The notes beneath the pieces were generated by a model. That model searched no databases and was not told the DNA's origin. It worked only from the letters and a program-made list of their open reading frames with translations. From JADJWR01 sp963847675 (GTDB lineage Bacteria > Pseudomonadota > Gammaproteobacteria > Burkholderiales > Burkholderiaceae_F): DNA of 64,000 bases. Location: the NCBI GenBank assembly GCA_963847675.1, contig CAWKAP010000008.1, positions 62,001 through 126,000 of the forward strand, read 5' to 3'. The position numbers and the translations under genes were made by a program. Positions 9,550-17,959 of this stretch are shown one piece after another. Position 1 is the stretch's first letter, and the number at the start of each line of letters is the position of its first letter.

Positions 9550-11151
9550 ATGCTGATGTCCGCCGATGCCTACCGCGAATCTCTCCGACGGCTGAAACCG
9601 ATCGTCTTCGTCAATGGCGAGCGAATTGCGTCGGTTGCCGATGCACCGCAACTGGCGCCCGGGGTGGCTGCGGTCGCGCGGACCTACGACATGGCGCTGG
9701 CCAGCGACCTGGCGCCGGTGATGCAGGCCCGGTTGCCCGGGTTCGAGGGTCCGGTGAACCGCATGATCGCGCTCGCGCACGACACGGCCGACCTGCTGAA
9801 CAAGCTCGAAGCGGTTCGCCGCGTGTGTCAGGAAACCGGTTGCGCGCAGCGGTATCTCGGCGGCGACGCGCTGAACGCGCTGTTCTTCGGCACGCACCGG
9901 GCCGACGCCGAGCACGGCAGCGATTATCACGGGCGCCTGAAGGGTTACCTCGAACGCGTCTACGGCAACGATCTGACGCTCGGCGTGGCGATGACCGATG
10001 CCAAGGGCGACCGCTCGCTTCGCCCAAGCCGCCAGAGCAACCCGGACAGCTACGTTCACATCGTCGAGAGGAATGCACGCGGCATCGTCGTCTCGGGCAC
10101 CAAGGCGATAGTCACCGGAGCACCGTACATGCACGAGATTCTCGTGCTGCCCGGCCGGGCGATGACCGAAGACGATGCACCCTTTGCCGTCGCCTGCGCG
10201 GTGCCGATCGACGCCAAGGGACTGACCATCGTCGCCCGCCCCGCGGGTCGGCCGGGGGAAGCGTCGGCGACGTTCAGCTCCAGGTTCGGCCAGTCCACCG
10301 GCGTGTGTCTTTTCGACCGTGTCGAGGTGCCGTGGGAGCGCGTCTTCCTGGCCGGCGAATGGGCCGAGGTCGCGCCGATGCTCACCAGCTACACCAGCCA
10401 GCACCGGCACACCTGCATCGGGGCGCGCGCCGGCTTCGGCGACCTGCTGATCGGTGCCGGCGCTCTGGTGACCGAGGCCAACGGCCTCGACCTCGACAGC
10501 CACTACAACCTGCGCGATTCGATGATCGAGTTGATCAAGATCGTCGAAGGCTTCTTCGCCTGCGGCGTGGCCGCCTCCGTTTATGGCGAAACCACTGCTG
10601 CCGGGAACACCACGCCCGAGCCGGTGTTCGCGAACATCGGCAAGCTGCTTCTCGGCACGCAGATCTACGACATGCACCGGCTCGCGCACCATGTCTCCGG
10701 CGGGCTGATCGTCGCGCTGCCCGGCCCGGACGAGGATCACAACCCCGCCACCGCAGGCCGGCTGTCGGAGGTTCTGACCGCGCGCAGCGACGTTCCGTAC
10801 GAGAAGCGCATCGAGGTCGCGAGATTCATCGAGGACCTGACGGCGTCCTACCAGGCGGGCTGGTATTCCGTGATCAGTCTGCACGGCGGCGGCTCGCCGG
10901 ACGCGATGAAGACGGAGATCTTTCGCAACTACCCGATCGGCAGCAAGGTCGACCTGGTCGAGCGCCTGCTGGAGCGCGGCGTGCTCGCCGATGCAGCGCG
11001 CAAGATCACGCGCAACCGCCAGCCGGGCCGCTGCTGCGTCACCGGCTGCCAGATGTCCGAGCTTCGCGCCGAACAGGCCGTGCCGTTGCCGGAACCCTCA
11101 TCGGCTGCCCGGCGGACCGCCCTCCATCGCGACAACACACCTGGGAAATAG
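9550..11151 (+). CDS. 4-hydroxyphenylacetate 3-hydroxylase / 4-hydroxybutyryl-CoA dehydratase family protein
   Basis: The 533-aa protein matches the acyl-CoA-dehydrogenase-like HpaB/AbfD superfamily over its full length. It shows the N-terminal AYRESLRRLKP...VNGERI, a mid-protein flavin-contact segment IVVSGTKAIVTGAPY, and HRHTCIGARAGFGDLLIG. Family members are FADH2-dependent aromatic hydroxylases or [4Fe-4S]/FAD 4-hydroxybutyryl-CoA dehydratases. The dehydratase histidine seems conserved (HRHTC), but the position of the last cluster cysteine aligns with alanine, so a dehydratase role is doubtful. The start at 9550 follows GGGAG; upstream in-frame residues are not family-like. The next gene starts 4 nt after its stop, indicating an operon with the isochorismatase-like hydrolase. 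Confidence 0.82.
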   Translation: MLMSADAYRESLRRLKPIVFVNGERIASVADAPQLAPGVAAVARTYDMALASDLAPVMQARLPGFEGPVNRMIALAHDTADLLNKLEAVRRVCQETGCAQRYLGGDALNALFFGTHRADAEHGSDYHGRLKGYLERVYGNDLTLGVAMTDAKGDRSLRPSRQSNPDSYVHIVERNARGIVVSGTKAIVTGAPYMHEILVLPGRAMTEDDAPFAVACAVPIDAKGLTIVARPAGRPGEASATFSSRFGQSTGVCLFDRVEVPWERVFLAGEWAEVAPMLTSYTSQHRHTCIGARAGFGDLLIGAGALVTEANGLDLDSHYNLRDSMIELIKIVEGFFACGVAASVYGETTAAGNTTPEPVFANIGKLLLGTQIYDMHRLAHHVSGGLIVALPGPDEDHNPATAGRLSEVLTARSDVPYEKRIEVARFIEDLTASYQAGWYSVISLHGGGSPDAMKTEIFRNYPIGSKVDLVERLLERGVLADAARKITRNRQPGRCCVTGCQMSELRAEQAVPLPEPSSAARRTALHRDNTPGK

Positions 11152-11154
11152 ACC

Positions 11155-11709
11155 ATGCGTGCTCTCCGGGACAACTCGCTTCTTCTGGTGGTCGACATCC
11201 AGAGCAAACTGGCGCCGCACGTCGCCGGGCACGAGGAACTGATTCGTCGCACCGGCGCGCTGCTCGACGCTGCCGAGCTTCTCGGCATCCCGAAGCTGCT
11301 GACCGAGCACTGTCCCGGGCAGATCGGACCGGTGATCGAGCCGATGCGCAGCCGCTTCGCGGCCGACGAAGTTTTCGTGAAGACCTGCTTCGGCGCGGCC
11401 GATCATCCGGAGTTCGTCGACCTCGTCCGGCAGGCCGGGCGAACGCAGATCGTCGTTGCCGGCATGGAGGCACACGTCTGCGTGATGCAGACCGCCGTCG
11501 CACTCCGCGGACACGGCTTCGGCGTGACGGTCGTCGCCGACGCGGTCGGCTCGCGCCAGCCGCGCCAGTTCGACCGTGACCTCGCGTTGCGGCGGATGGA
11601 ACAGGCCGGCTGCGTGCTCGCCGGCGCGGAAACGGTGCTGTTCGAATGGGCCGGCGGCGGGGTCGATCCGAACTTCCGCGCCATCCTCGGCATCGTCAAG
11701 ACCCTTTGA
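11155..11709 (+). CDS. isochorismatase-family cysteine hydrolase
   Basis: This is a 184-aa single-domain cysteine hydrolase of the isochorismatase/YcaC type. The catalytic triad is visible: Asp in LLVVDIQ (about residue 14), Lys in VFVKTCF (about 76) and Cys in AGMEAHVCVMQT (about 108), with the cis-peptide region just before it. Family members hydrolyse isochorismate, nicotinamide, carbamates or ureides. It starts directly after the HpaB-like gene, so the pair may act in one catabolic route. Specific substrate unknown. Confidence 0.88.
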   Translation: MRALRDNSLLLVVDIQSKLAPHVAGHEELIRRTGALLDAAELLGIPKLLTEHCPGQIGPVIEPMRSRFAADEVFVKTCFGAADHPEFVDLVRQAGRTQIVVAGMEAHVCVMQTAVALRGHGFGVTVVADAVGSRQPRQFDRDLALRRMEQAGCVLAGAETVLFEWAGGGVDPNFRAILGIVKTL

Positions 11710-11867
11710 CCGCGGCTGCTGCCGCGCGAGGCTCGGCGACAGTCACGTAAGGGACTTCACCGGGCGGCCACGCCGCGAATCCGCGCAAAATCGGCGCCAC
11801 AATAGATGACCTGTGGGCGCTGCAGCGGGCGAAGGCGCCCCGTCATTGAGACCTTTGGGAGGAGTCC

Positions 11868-12308
11868 ATGTACAAGCGCATCCTGCTGGCTTACGACGGC
11901 TCCGAGTCCGGACAGAAAGCACTGCTCGATTCTCTCGACATCGCGCAGTGGAGCCAGGCGGAACTGCACCTCGTTGCGGTGATGCCGCGACTGGCCACCA
12001 CCTTTGCCGGTCTCGAGGGCGGCCTGTACATCAACGAAAGTGAAGAGGAGGAGAAGGCCCGCTTCCAGGGCATTCTCGATGACGGCCTGCGCCGATTGTC
12101 ATCGTCGGGGTATCCGGCTCGCGGCGAAGTCGTGGTCGGCGAGCCGGTGGCCGAGATCACCAACTGTGCCAGGAACATCGCCGCGGACCTGATCGTCATC
12201 GGCCACAAGCATCTGGACAGCTGGGCGGCGCGCTGGTGGCGAGGCTCGACCTCGCCCGCCCTGATCGAACATGCGCCGTGCAGCGTGCTGGTGTCGATCA
12301 CGCATTGA
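11868..12308 (+). CDS. universal stress protein (UspA family)
   Basis: The 146-aa single Usp domain starts MYKRILLAYDGS and ends PCSVLVSI. The nucleotide-loop region reads GHKHLDSWAARWWRGSTS. The second glycine of the G-2x-G-9x-G(S/T) motif is His, so ATP binding is uncertain. A good ribosome site GGGAGGAG precedes the ATG. It is monocistronic, with about 158 bp of gene-free sequence upstream. Family members support survival in stress or growth arrest. Confidence 0.92.
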   Translation: MYKRILLAYDGSESGQKALLDSLDIAQWSQAELHLVAVMPRLATTFAGLEGGLYINESEEEEKARFQGILDDGLRRLSSSGYPARGEVVVGEPVAEITNCARNIAADLIVIGHKHLDSWAARWWRGSTSPALIEHAPCSVLVSITH

Positions 12309-12375
12309 GTTCGTTGCGTCGAAGCCGGCAGCGGCCCGGCCTCATCGACGAGCGTGACCTGCAGGCCGCGTGAAT

Positions 12376-12425
12376 CGCAATCGCATCGATTGCGTCCTAC
12401 TACGTAGAGCCATCGTGCGACGATG
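12376..12425. promoter_or_regulatory. two adjacent perfect dyads upstream of the M23 peptidase gene
   Basis: CGCAATCG-cat-CGATTGCG lies at 12376-12394 and CATCGT-gcg-ACGATG at 12411-12425. Both have 3-nt centres, and they sit 18-67 bp upstream of the M23 start at 12443. They could be operator half-site pairs or short RNA hairpins. No T-tract follows, so they are not an obvious terminator for the Usp gene. Confidence 0.4.
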
Positions 12426-12442
12426 CCAATATCATCGGCCCG

Positions 12443-13693
12443 ATGTTTCGCAACACCGTCGTTGCCCTGATCCTTGCCGGACTGACGGGGCTTCTGGGAT
12501 GGCTGCTGTGGCCTGCCCACGCGCCAGAGCCACCGCCCGAACCGGTCGCGGCTGCTGCGCCTGAGCCTCAGGCTGCGCCCGAGCCTCCGATCGAGCCGCC
12601 GCCGCTGCGCACCGAGCAGATCGAGATCCGCCGTCGCGACACGATCAGCGCGGCGCTGATTCGCAGTGCAGTGCCCGCCGGCACCGCGCACGACATCAGC
12701 CGGGCATTGCGCGATGCCGGCGCGGACATGCGCCGGGTTCGGCCCGGCGAGGCCATCGAGCTTTCTCGCGACGTCGGCGGCCAGTTGCTCGCGGTCGCCT
12801 ATGCCCCTGACGCCTGGCAGCGCTTCGAGGCGCAGGCCCACGGCGACGGCTGGAAGGGCGTGCGCAGCGCACGCGAACCCGAGTTCCGGCTCGAACTGCG
12901 CCACGGCACGATCGAGAACTCGCTATGGGATGCGGTGCAGGACGGCACGCTGACTGCGGCGATGCTGCTGGACCTCGTCCGGATCTTCGAATCCGAGTTC
13001 GACTTCTCGGCTGATGCGCGCCCCGGCGATCGCTTTCGTCTGCTCGTTCAGACGCGATCTGCGGACGGCGTGTTCGTCGACCATGACCGCATCGTCGCCG
13101 CGCAGTACCTCAGCGACGGTCGCACGCTGACCGGAATCGGCTTTGAAGTCGCCGGCCGATTCAGCCACTACGACACCGAAGGGCGCTCGCTCAACAAGAC
13201 GTTCCTTCGCTCGCCGCTGCAGTTCACGCGCATCAGTTCCGGGTACACGCACCGGCGGCCGCACCCGATCCTGGGCGGCGTGCGACCGCATCTGGCCATC
13301 GATTACGCGGCGCCGACCGGCACGCCGGTCTGGGCGGTGGCCAACGGCACGGTGCGATTCGCAGGCCGCAACGGCGGCAACGGCATCCAGGTCCGGCTGC
13401 GCCATCGCGCCGGTTACGAGACCTATTACAACCACCTGTCGCGCGTCGCGCGCGGCATCCGCTCCGGCGCGCGGGTCAGCCAGAAGCAGGTGATTGGCTA
13501 TGTCGGCTCGACCGGACTTTCCACCGGGCCGCACCTCGACTATCGCGTTGCGAAGCACGGCCGGTTCGTGAACCCGCTGAGCGAGAAGTTCCTGCCAGGT
13601 GAGCCGATACCGAAGGCGAGCCGGGCGCAGTTCCTCGAGCAGGCCCGCGCCCTCGTCGAGCGCCTCGGGAACGAAGCGCCCATCGGGAACTGA
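12443..13693 (+). CDS. M23-family (LytM-type) peptidoglycan peptidase, membrane anchored
   Basis: The 416-aa protein starts with one membrane helix (FRNTVVALILAGLTGLLGWLL). A Pro/Glu/Ala-rich linker (about 27-55), an OapA/LysM-like N-terminal region and an SH3-like segment follow. The C-terminal LytM peptidase is at about residues 265-375. The zinc motif HxxxD is present as PHLAIDYAAP. The usual second motif HxH reads PHLDYR, with Asp replacing the second His. This variant occurs in some M23 proteins, and activity should not be assumed. MepM-like cross-link cleavage is the expected role. It begins a run of envelope genes with YcbK and L,D-transpeptidase downstream. Confidence 0.88.
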   Translation: MFRNTVVALILAGLTGLLGWLLWPAHAPEPPPEPVAAAAPEPQAAPEPPIEPPPLRTEQIEIRRRDTISAALIRSAVPAGTAHDISRALRDAGADMRRVRPGEAIELSRDVGGQLLAVAYAPDAWQRFEAQAHGDGWKGVRSAREPEFRLELRHGTIENSLWDAVQDGTLTAAMLLDLVRIFESEFDFSADARPGDRFRLLVQTRSADGVFVDHDRIVAAQYLSDGRTLTGIGFEVAGRFSHYDTEGRSLNKTFLRSPLQFTRISSGYTHRRPHPILGGVRPHLAIDYAAPTGTPVWAVANGTVRFAGRNGGNGIQVRLRHRAGYETYYNHLSRVARGIRSGARVSQKQVIGYVGSTGLSTGPHLDYRVAKHGRFVNPLSEKFLPGEPIPKASRAQFLEQARALVERLGNEAPIGN

Positions 13694-13746
13694 CCACAAG
13701 CCTCATCGTGCCGGAGGTCCGCAGCAGGCGGACCTGCGCACCTGCC

Positions 13747-14304
13747 CTACCAGTTGCGTACCGGGCCGGTGTCCAGGTGCACGAAGTTCGAGCGCGCGTA
13801 ATAGCCGACGCCGCCCTGCTTCAGAGCGAGCGCCGCATCGCGGAGGCGGCGCGTGTTCCGCCCGGCGAGGCGAACGTCGATCGCGCGACCCTCGACGTGC
13901 AGGCTGTTGGTCGCCACGCGCCTGCTCTGCCTGCGCAGCATCTGGTTGGTGCTCTTCGAGCGGAAGGCCGACACGACCTCGTACGTCCCCTCGCCACAGG
14001 CAAGGTTGAGCGCGTGCAGCGTGTCGAACAACGTCGGGTCGAACTCACGGACGTCGCCGGTGCGGAAGTCGCGCAGCAGCGCACTGAGCTCGGCTATCGC
14101 GCCGGGCACGTAGTCACCGCCCTCGAAATAGACGACGCTCAGTTGCTCCCCGGTATGCGTGTGATACAAGGAAACGGTCCGCGGCGCGGCAGCCCATGCG
14201 GCGGGGGCAAACGGCAGCGCCAGGGACAGCGACGCCAGTCCCAGAAAGCGAAGCGCGCGCCGGCGGGAAGTGGGATCGTCAGCAGCAGTTGGCATGCGGG
14301 GCAT
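13747..14304 (-). CDS. YcbK-like DUF882 protein (peptidase M15 superfamily), Tat-exported
   Basis: The 185-aa protein has a twin-arginine leader (SRRRALRFLGLASLSLALP). A DUF882/M15_2 domain follows with SAFRS, SLHVEGRAIDVRL and NFVHLDTGPVRNW. The conserved zinc ligands His and Asp of SLHxxGxAxD and the final His of FVHLD are present. E. coli YcbK (MepK) is a murein endopeptidase that cuts 3-3 cross-links, which L,D-transpeptidases make. The gene is divergent from an L,D-transpeptidase gene, a fitting arrangement. Starts at 14304 or 14295 are both possible; the 9-nt distance from GAG favours 14295 slightly. Confidence 0.85.
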   Translation of the reverse strand: MPRMPTAADDPTSRRRALRFLGLASLSLALPFAPAAWAAAPRTVSLYHTHTGEQLSVVYFEGGDYVPGAIAELSALLRDFRTGDVREFDPTLFDTLHALNLACGEGTYEVVSAFRSKSTNQMLRRQSRRVATNSLHVEGRAIDVRLAGRNTRRLRDAALALKQGGVGYYARSNFVHLDTGPVRNW

Positions 14305-14332
14305 CTCGACAGTGGGACCGCGAAAGCGGCCG

Positions 14333-16096
14333 ATGGTACATCGTTGGTTCGGCCCGTGCGCTGCGCACACGGTCGCACCGCGCGTACGCATTTTCCGCAG
14401 TGAGAGCGTCTGGTCGGGCGCAGTTCCGGTCGCGCTGCGAAGATGCGCCGCCGCTCTGCTCCTCGCCGTGGTCGCCGCATCCAGTGCGCTCGCCGCCGAA
14501 GCCCGGCGCGAAGCACTGCGCGATCGCGTCGAGGCGCTGCGCGCGGCCGGCGATGCGCGCATCGGTGCAGGCTCCGCCGCCGCCCGCGCGCTGATCGCCT
14601 CCCTCTACGAGAAGCGGGACTTCGCGCCGCTGTGGGCCGACGCGTCGCGCGAGCGTGCCCTGCTGGCGGCGATCGAGGCGAGCGCGACCCACGGGCTCGA
14701 CCCGCGCGACTATCACTCCAGGCTGCTCGGCGCGCCGCAGCCCGCCCTCGGCGCGGATGGCGTCGGCCATGAGCGCGCGCTCGCCGAGCGCGACCTCCTG
14801 CTGACCGACGCGTTCGTTCGCCTCGCCTATCACCTGCACTTCGGCAAGGCCGACCCACGCACCCTGCACCGTGGCTGGAACTTCGCGCGAACGCTCGGCG
14901 GCCGCGACCCGGAACAGATGCTCGCGCAACTTCTCGCCGGACCCGATCCGCACACTTCGCTCGACGCACTGGCGCCGCGCCTGCCGCTGTACCGCGACCT
15001 TCGCCAGGCGCTGGCAAGGCTGCGCGAGACCGCGAGCGCGGGCGGTTGGCCACCGCTGGAAGCCGGGCCGAAGCTCGAGCCCGGTTCGAGCGGCCCGCGG
15101 GTCCGGCAACTGCGCGAGCGTCTGCACGCGAGCGGCGAGCTTGCCGCGAGTAGCAATAAGACCGCCTTTGATGCGGAACTCGAAGACGCCGTGCGCCGCT
15201 TCCAGTCCCGCCATGGCCTGCAGGTCGACGGTGTCGTCGGTCGCGCGACGCTGGCGGCGCTGAACGTCACCGTTGCCGAGCGCATCGCGCAGGTGCGTGC
15301 CAACCTGGAACGGTTGCGCTGGGTGGCACGCGAACTGGCAGGCGACTATCTGCTGGTCGACATCGCCGGCTTCACCGCGCAGCTGTGGCTGAACGAAACG
15401 CTCGCCTGGCAGGCCCGCGTGGTGGTCGGCCGGCCATACCGCACCACGCCGGAATTCCGCGCCACGATGAAATATCTGGTGCTGAACCCCGAATGGAACG
15501 TGCCGCCGACGATACTGCGCGAGGACGTGCTGCCCAAGGTGTCGCGCGATCCGGGTTATCTGGGCGCGCATCACATGCGCGTCACCGACCACGCGGGCCG
15601 GATCATCGACCCGGCCGCGATCGACTGGGCGCGCTACCGCAGCCAGCCACGCGCCTTTCCACACCAGATCGTGCAGGCGGCGGGACGCGACAACCCGCTG
15701 GGCAGCATCAAGTTCATGTTTCCGAACGAACACACGGTCTACCTGCACGACACGCCGTCGCGCGCGCTGTTCGAGAAGACCGTGCGCGCGTTCAGCTCCG
15801 GATGCATCCGGATCGAGAAGCCGTTGCAGCTGGCATCGCTGCTGCTCGACGACCCGCAAGGCTGGGGCGAGCAGCAGTTGCTCGACGCCATCGCCACGGG
15901 AAGGACGCAGACCGTGCCCGTGCGCCGCACGGTGCCGGTACTGCTGCTCTACTTCACGGCCAGCATCGGCGCAGACGGTGAACTGGAGTTTCGCCCCGAC
16001 CTGTACAAGCGCGACGGCCCGATCGTCCGGGCACTCGCCGCGCCGTTCCGCTTCGCGCCGGTGGATGCGGGCGCACGGAAAGCCGGCGCAGGCTAG
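14333..16096 (+). CDS. L,D-transpeptidase YcbB/LdtD family
   Basis: This large L,D-transpeptidase has up to 587 aa. A hydrophobic export segment (RRCAAALLLAVVAASSALA) precedes the periplasmic part. It is followed by the YcbB scaffold domain, a peptidoglycan-binding domain (GSSGPRVRQLRERLHASGEL...AVRRFQSRHGLQVDG) and a YkuD catalytic domain. The catalytic domain carries HDTPSRALFEK and SSGCIRIEKP with the nucleophile Cys. LdtD forms 3-3 cross-links in peptidoglycan. The start is unclear. ATG 14333 gives an unusually long region before the export helix and there is no strong ribosome site, and the divergent YcbK gene begins only 29 bp away. A non-ATG start closer to the helix is possible. Confidence 0.88.
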   Translation: MVHRWFGPCAAHTVAPRVRIFRSESVWSGAVPVALRRCAAALLLAVVAASSALAAEARREALRDRVEALRAAGDARIGAGSAAARALIASLYEKRDFAPLWADASRERALLAAIEASATHGLDPRDYHSRLLGAPQPALGADGVGHERALAERDLLLTDAFVRLAYHLHFGKADPRTLHRGWNFARTLGGRDPEQMLAQLLAGPDPHTSLDALAPRLPLYRDLRQALARLRETASAGGWPPLEAGPKLEPGSSGPRVRQLRERLHASGELAASSNKTAFDAELEDAVRRFQSRHGLQVDGVVGRATLAALNVTVAERIAQVRANLERLRWVARELAGDYLLVDIAGFTAQLWLNETLAWQARVVVGRPYRTTPEFRATMKYLVLNPEWNVPPTILREDVLPKVSRDPGYLGAHHMRVTDHAGRIIDPAAIDWARYRSQPRAFPHQIVQAAGRDNPLGSIKFMFPNEHTVYLHDTPSRALFEKTVRAFSSGCIRIEKPLQLASLLLDDPQGWGEQQLLDAIATGRTQTVPVRRTVPVLLLYFTASIGADGELEFRPDLYKRDGPIVRALAAPFRFAPVDAGARKAGAG

Positions 16097-16113
16097 CGCG
16101 GCGGCGGCGCCTG

Positions 16114-17958
16114 CTAATCGATACCGACGCTCGCCTCGGTGACGAAGAAATGCTCGGCCCTGCGTTTGGCTTCGCCGCGGTTCGAGTTGTAGTCATCCGG
16201 GGTCGAATCGAAATCGCTCTTGGCCGCCAGCACCGCGCGGCAGGCCATGTAAGCCTTGGCCTCCGGTGCCTCGAGATCGTCGAGGTGGTTGGCCACCACT
16301 TCGACCAGCTGCGCTTTGCGCTGGAACAGGTCCACATGGCCGCGAAAATCGGCCGGGCGTTCGGCCATCAGACGGCCCGCGCAGGTCAGAAAGTCGTCGT
16401 CGCCGCACCAGTGCGGTCGCCGCGCCGCCTGCACCCCATGCACCCGCGGCTCGAGGTCGGCCTCCAGCTGGATCAGCGCCTGGAGCATCATGTTCTGGTA
16501 ATCCTGCGCGTGCTCGTAAAGCGGCTGCTCGCACGATTCGCAGAGCGGTCCCAGTCCGGCAAGCAGCCACTGAACGAGGCTGCCGCGCGATTCGCGTTGC
16601 ACTTGCACGAGGGCCGAATCCACCAGTTCGAGATGCCCGGGCAGGGCATTGGCACGCGCGCAGGTCTGCGCCTCCCAGGCCGCGATCAGGTCGGCGTCGC
16701 TGCTGTGAGGAATCCGTCCGCGCGGCATCAGTTCGGCGTGGACCTTGAGGCGATTGGCCTCCTCGTCGTACGCGAACCGGATGCGCCGGTAGGCGATCGG
16801 CCAGTCCGAAAGCGAACTGACGTTCATTTCGAGCAGCGGCCGGCGATCCAGGGTGCGGTGGCTGGCCCAGAAGCCCCGATGCGTGTGAGCCGACAGGTAG
16901 ACCAGCGGATGGGCGACGCTGGACATCAGGTTGCCCAGCATTGCCCGCGACGGCCCGCCGAGCGAGTCCCAGTTGTGATGCCCGGCGAACACGACGATAT
17001 CGCCGCGCACCGACGCTTCGCTGACCCATTTCGTCACCGCCCTGATCTGGTCGAAATGCAGGTTGCCGATGCTGCCGGGGCTGCGCCCCATGATCATGTC
17101 CCACGCGCTGGCCAGTGGCCCGGCCTGGTTGGTGTCGAGCGCGACGACGATGACGTCGCGTGTGGCGCCCGGCGCTCGCGGCAGCTTCAGCCGCTGGGCG
17201 ATGAACGAATCGGCGTAGCGCCAGCCGTCGAACAACTGCGCCTCGATCGCGGTAACGAACGCAGCCGGGTCAGGGTTGCGCCAGCTGACCGTCTCATCGC
17301 CGTCGATCGAGGGCGGCTTGAGCCCGTCGTGCCGATACCGTCCCTGTGCCAGAGTCGCGAGGTATCCCGCGATGAAGTCCCGCTTGGTGAACGCCTCGCG
17401 ATCCGACTTGAAATCCCTGGCGTCTGAAGTGGCGCCCCGCCGGCAGGCGCGGTTCCAGCGTTGCGCATCCGGGTCGAGAATCCGGTCGAGCACCGGGTAG
17501 TTGTAGATGCCGAACATCAGCCCATCGTGATTGCCGGGCAGCACGGCACCGGGGGAGCGTGCCGAGTAGAAAGCACGCCGCATGCGCTGCGCCTCCGAGC
17601 GGCAGGACAGGTCGAGCAGATCGCCGAGGTGGATGAACGGATCGTCGGGATGGCTCTCCAGCGCCCATTCGAGGATGCGCCTGCCGAACAGCGGCTGCTC
17701 AGGCGGGCGCTGCGCGACCTCGACGTAGGCATCGACCGCGCTGTCGTTGTCGTGCAGCGGGAAGCCGGTGGCCTCGTGCTCCTGCGTGTCGCCCACCGCC
17801 ACGATGGGCAGGGTCAGCATCAGGTAGTTGCCGCCCGGATCCCGCTCCGGGCCCTGCTGAGGCACGAAACTCGCACAGCCGGAAAGCACGGCAACGCAGA
17901 GCCAGACCGCCCGGCGCCCTATGCGCCCGCAGGGTGAAGGGGAGACTGCGTCGACCAT
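16114..17958 (-). CDS. calcineurin-like metallophosphoesterase lipoprotein
   Basis: The 614-aa protein has a lipoprotein signal (AVWLCVAVLSGC, lipobox LSGC). Metallophosphoesterase motifs are visible in order: AVGDTQEHE (degenerate first motif), FIHLGDLLDLS, LPGNHDG, VFAGHHNWDS and YLSAHTHRG. These give the metal-binding Asp, Asn and His residues of the fold. The C-terminal ~200 residues have no domain I can name and contain several cysteines. The substrate is unknown: phosphodiesters, phospholipid head groups and phosphoproteins are possible. It starts one base after the phospholipase-D gene stops, so the two lipoproteins form a transcription unit and may act on the same lipid pathway. Confidence 0.82.
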   Translation of the reverse strand: MVDAVSPSPCGRIGRRAVWLCVAVLSGCASFVPQQGPERDPGGNYLMLTLPIVAVGDTQEHEATGFPLHDNDSAVDAYVEVAQRPPEQPLFGRRILEWALESHPDDPFIHLGDLLDLSCRSEAQRMRRAFYSARSPGAVLPGNHDGLMFGIYNYPVLDRILDPDAQRWNRACRRGATSDARDFKSDREAFTKRDFIAGYLATLAQGRYRHDGLKPPSIDGDETVSWRNPDPAAFVTAIEAQLFDGWRYADSFIAQRLKLPRAPGATRDVIVVALDTNQAGPLASAWDMIMGRSPGSIGNLHFDQIRAVTKWVSEASVRGDIVVFAGHHNWDSLGGPSRAMLGNLMSSVAHPLVYLSAHTHRGFWASHRTLDRRPLLEMNVSSLSDWPIAYRRIRFAYDEEANRLKVHAELMPRGRIPHSSDADLIAAWEAQTCARANALPGHLELVDSALVQVQRESRGSLVQWLLAGLGPLCESCEQPLYEHAQDYQNMMLQALIQLEADLEPRVHGVQAARRPHWCGDDDFLTCAGRLMAERPADFRGHVDLFQRKAQLVEVVANHLDDLEAPEAKAYMACRAVLAAKSDFDSTPDDYNSNRGEAKRRAEHFFVTEASVGID

Positions 17959-17959
17959 C

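Noticed and set aside
9825..11579. 584-codon ORF in another frame across the HpaB-like gene
   Set aside because: Arg-rich shadow of the HpaB and isochorismatase genes, typical of high-GC DNA.
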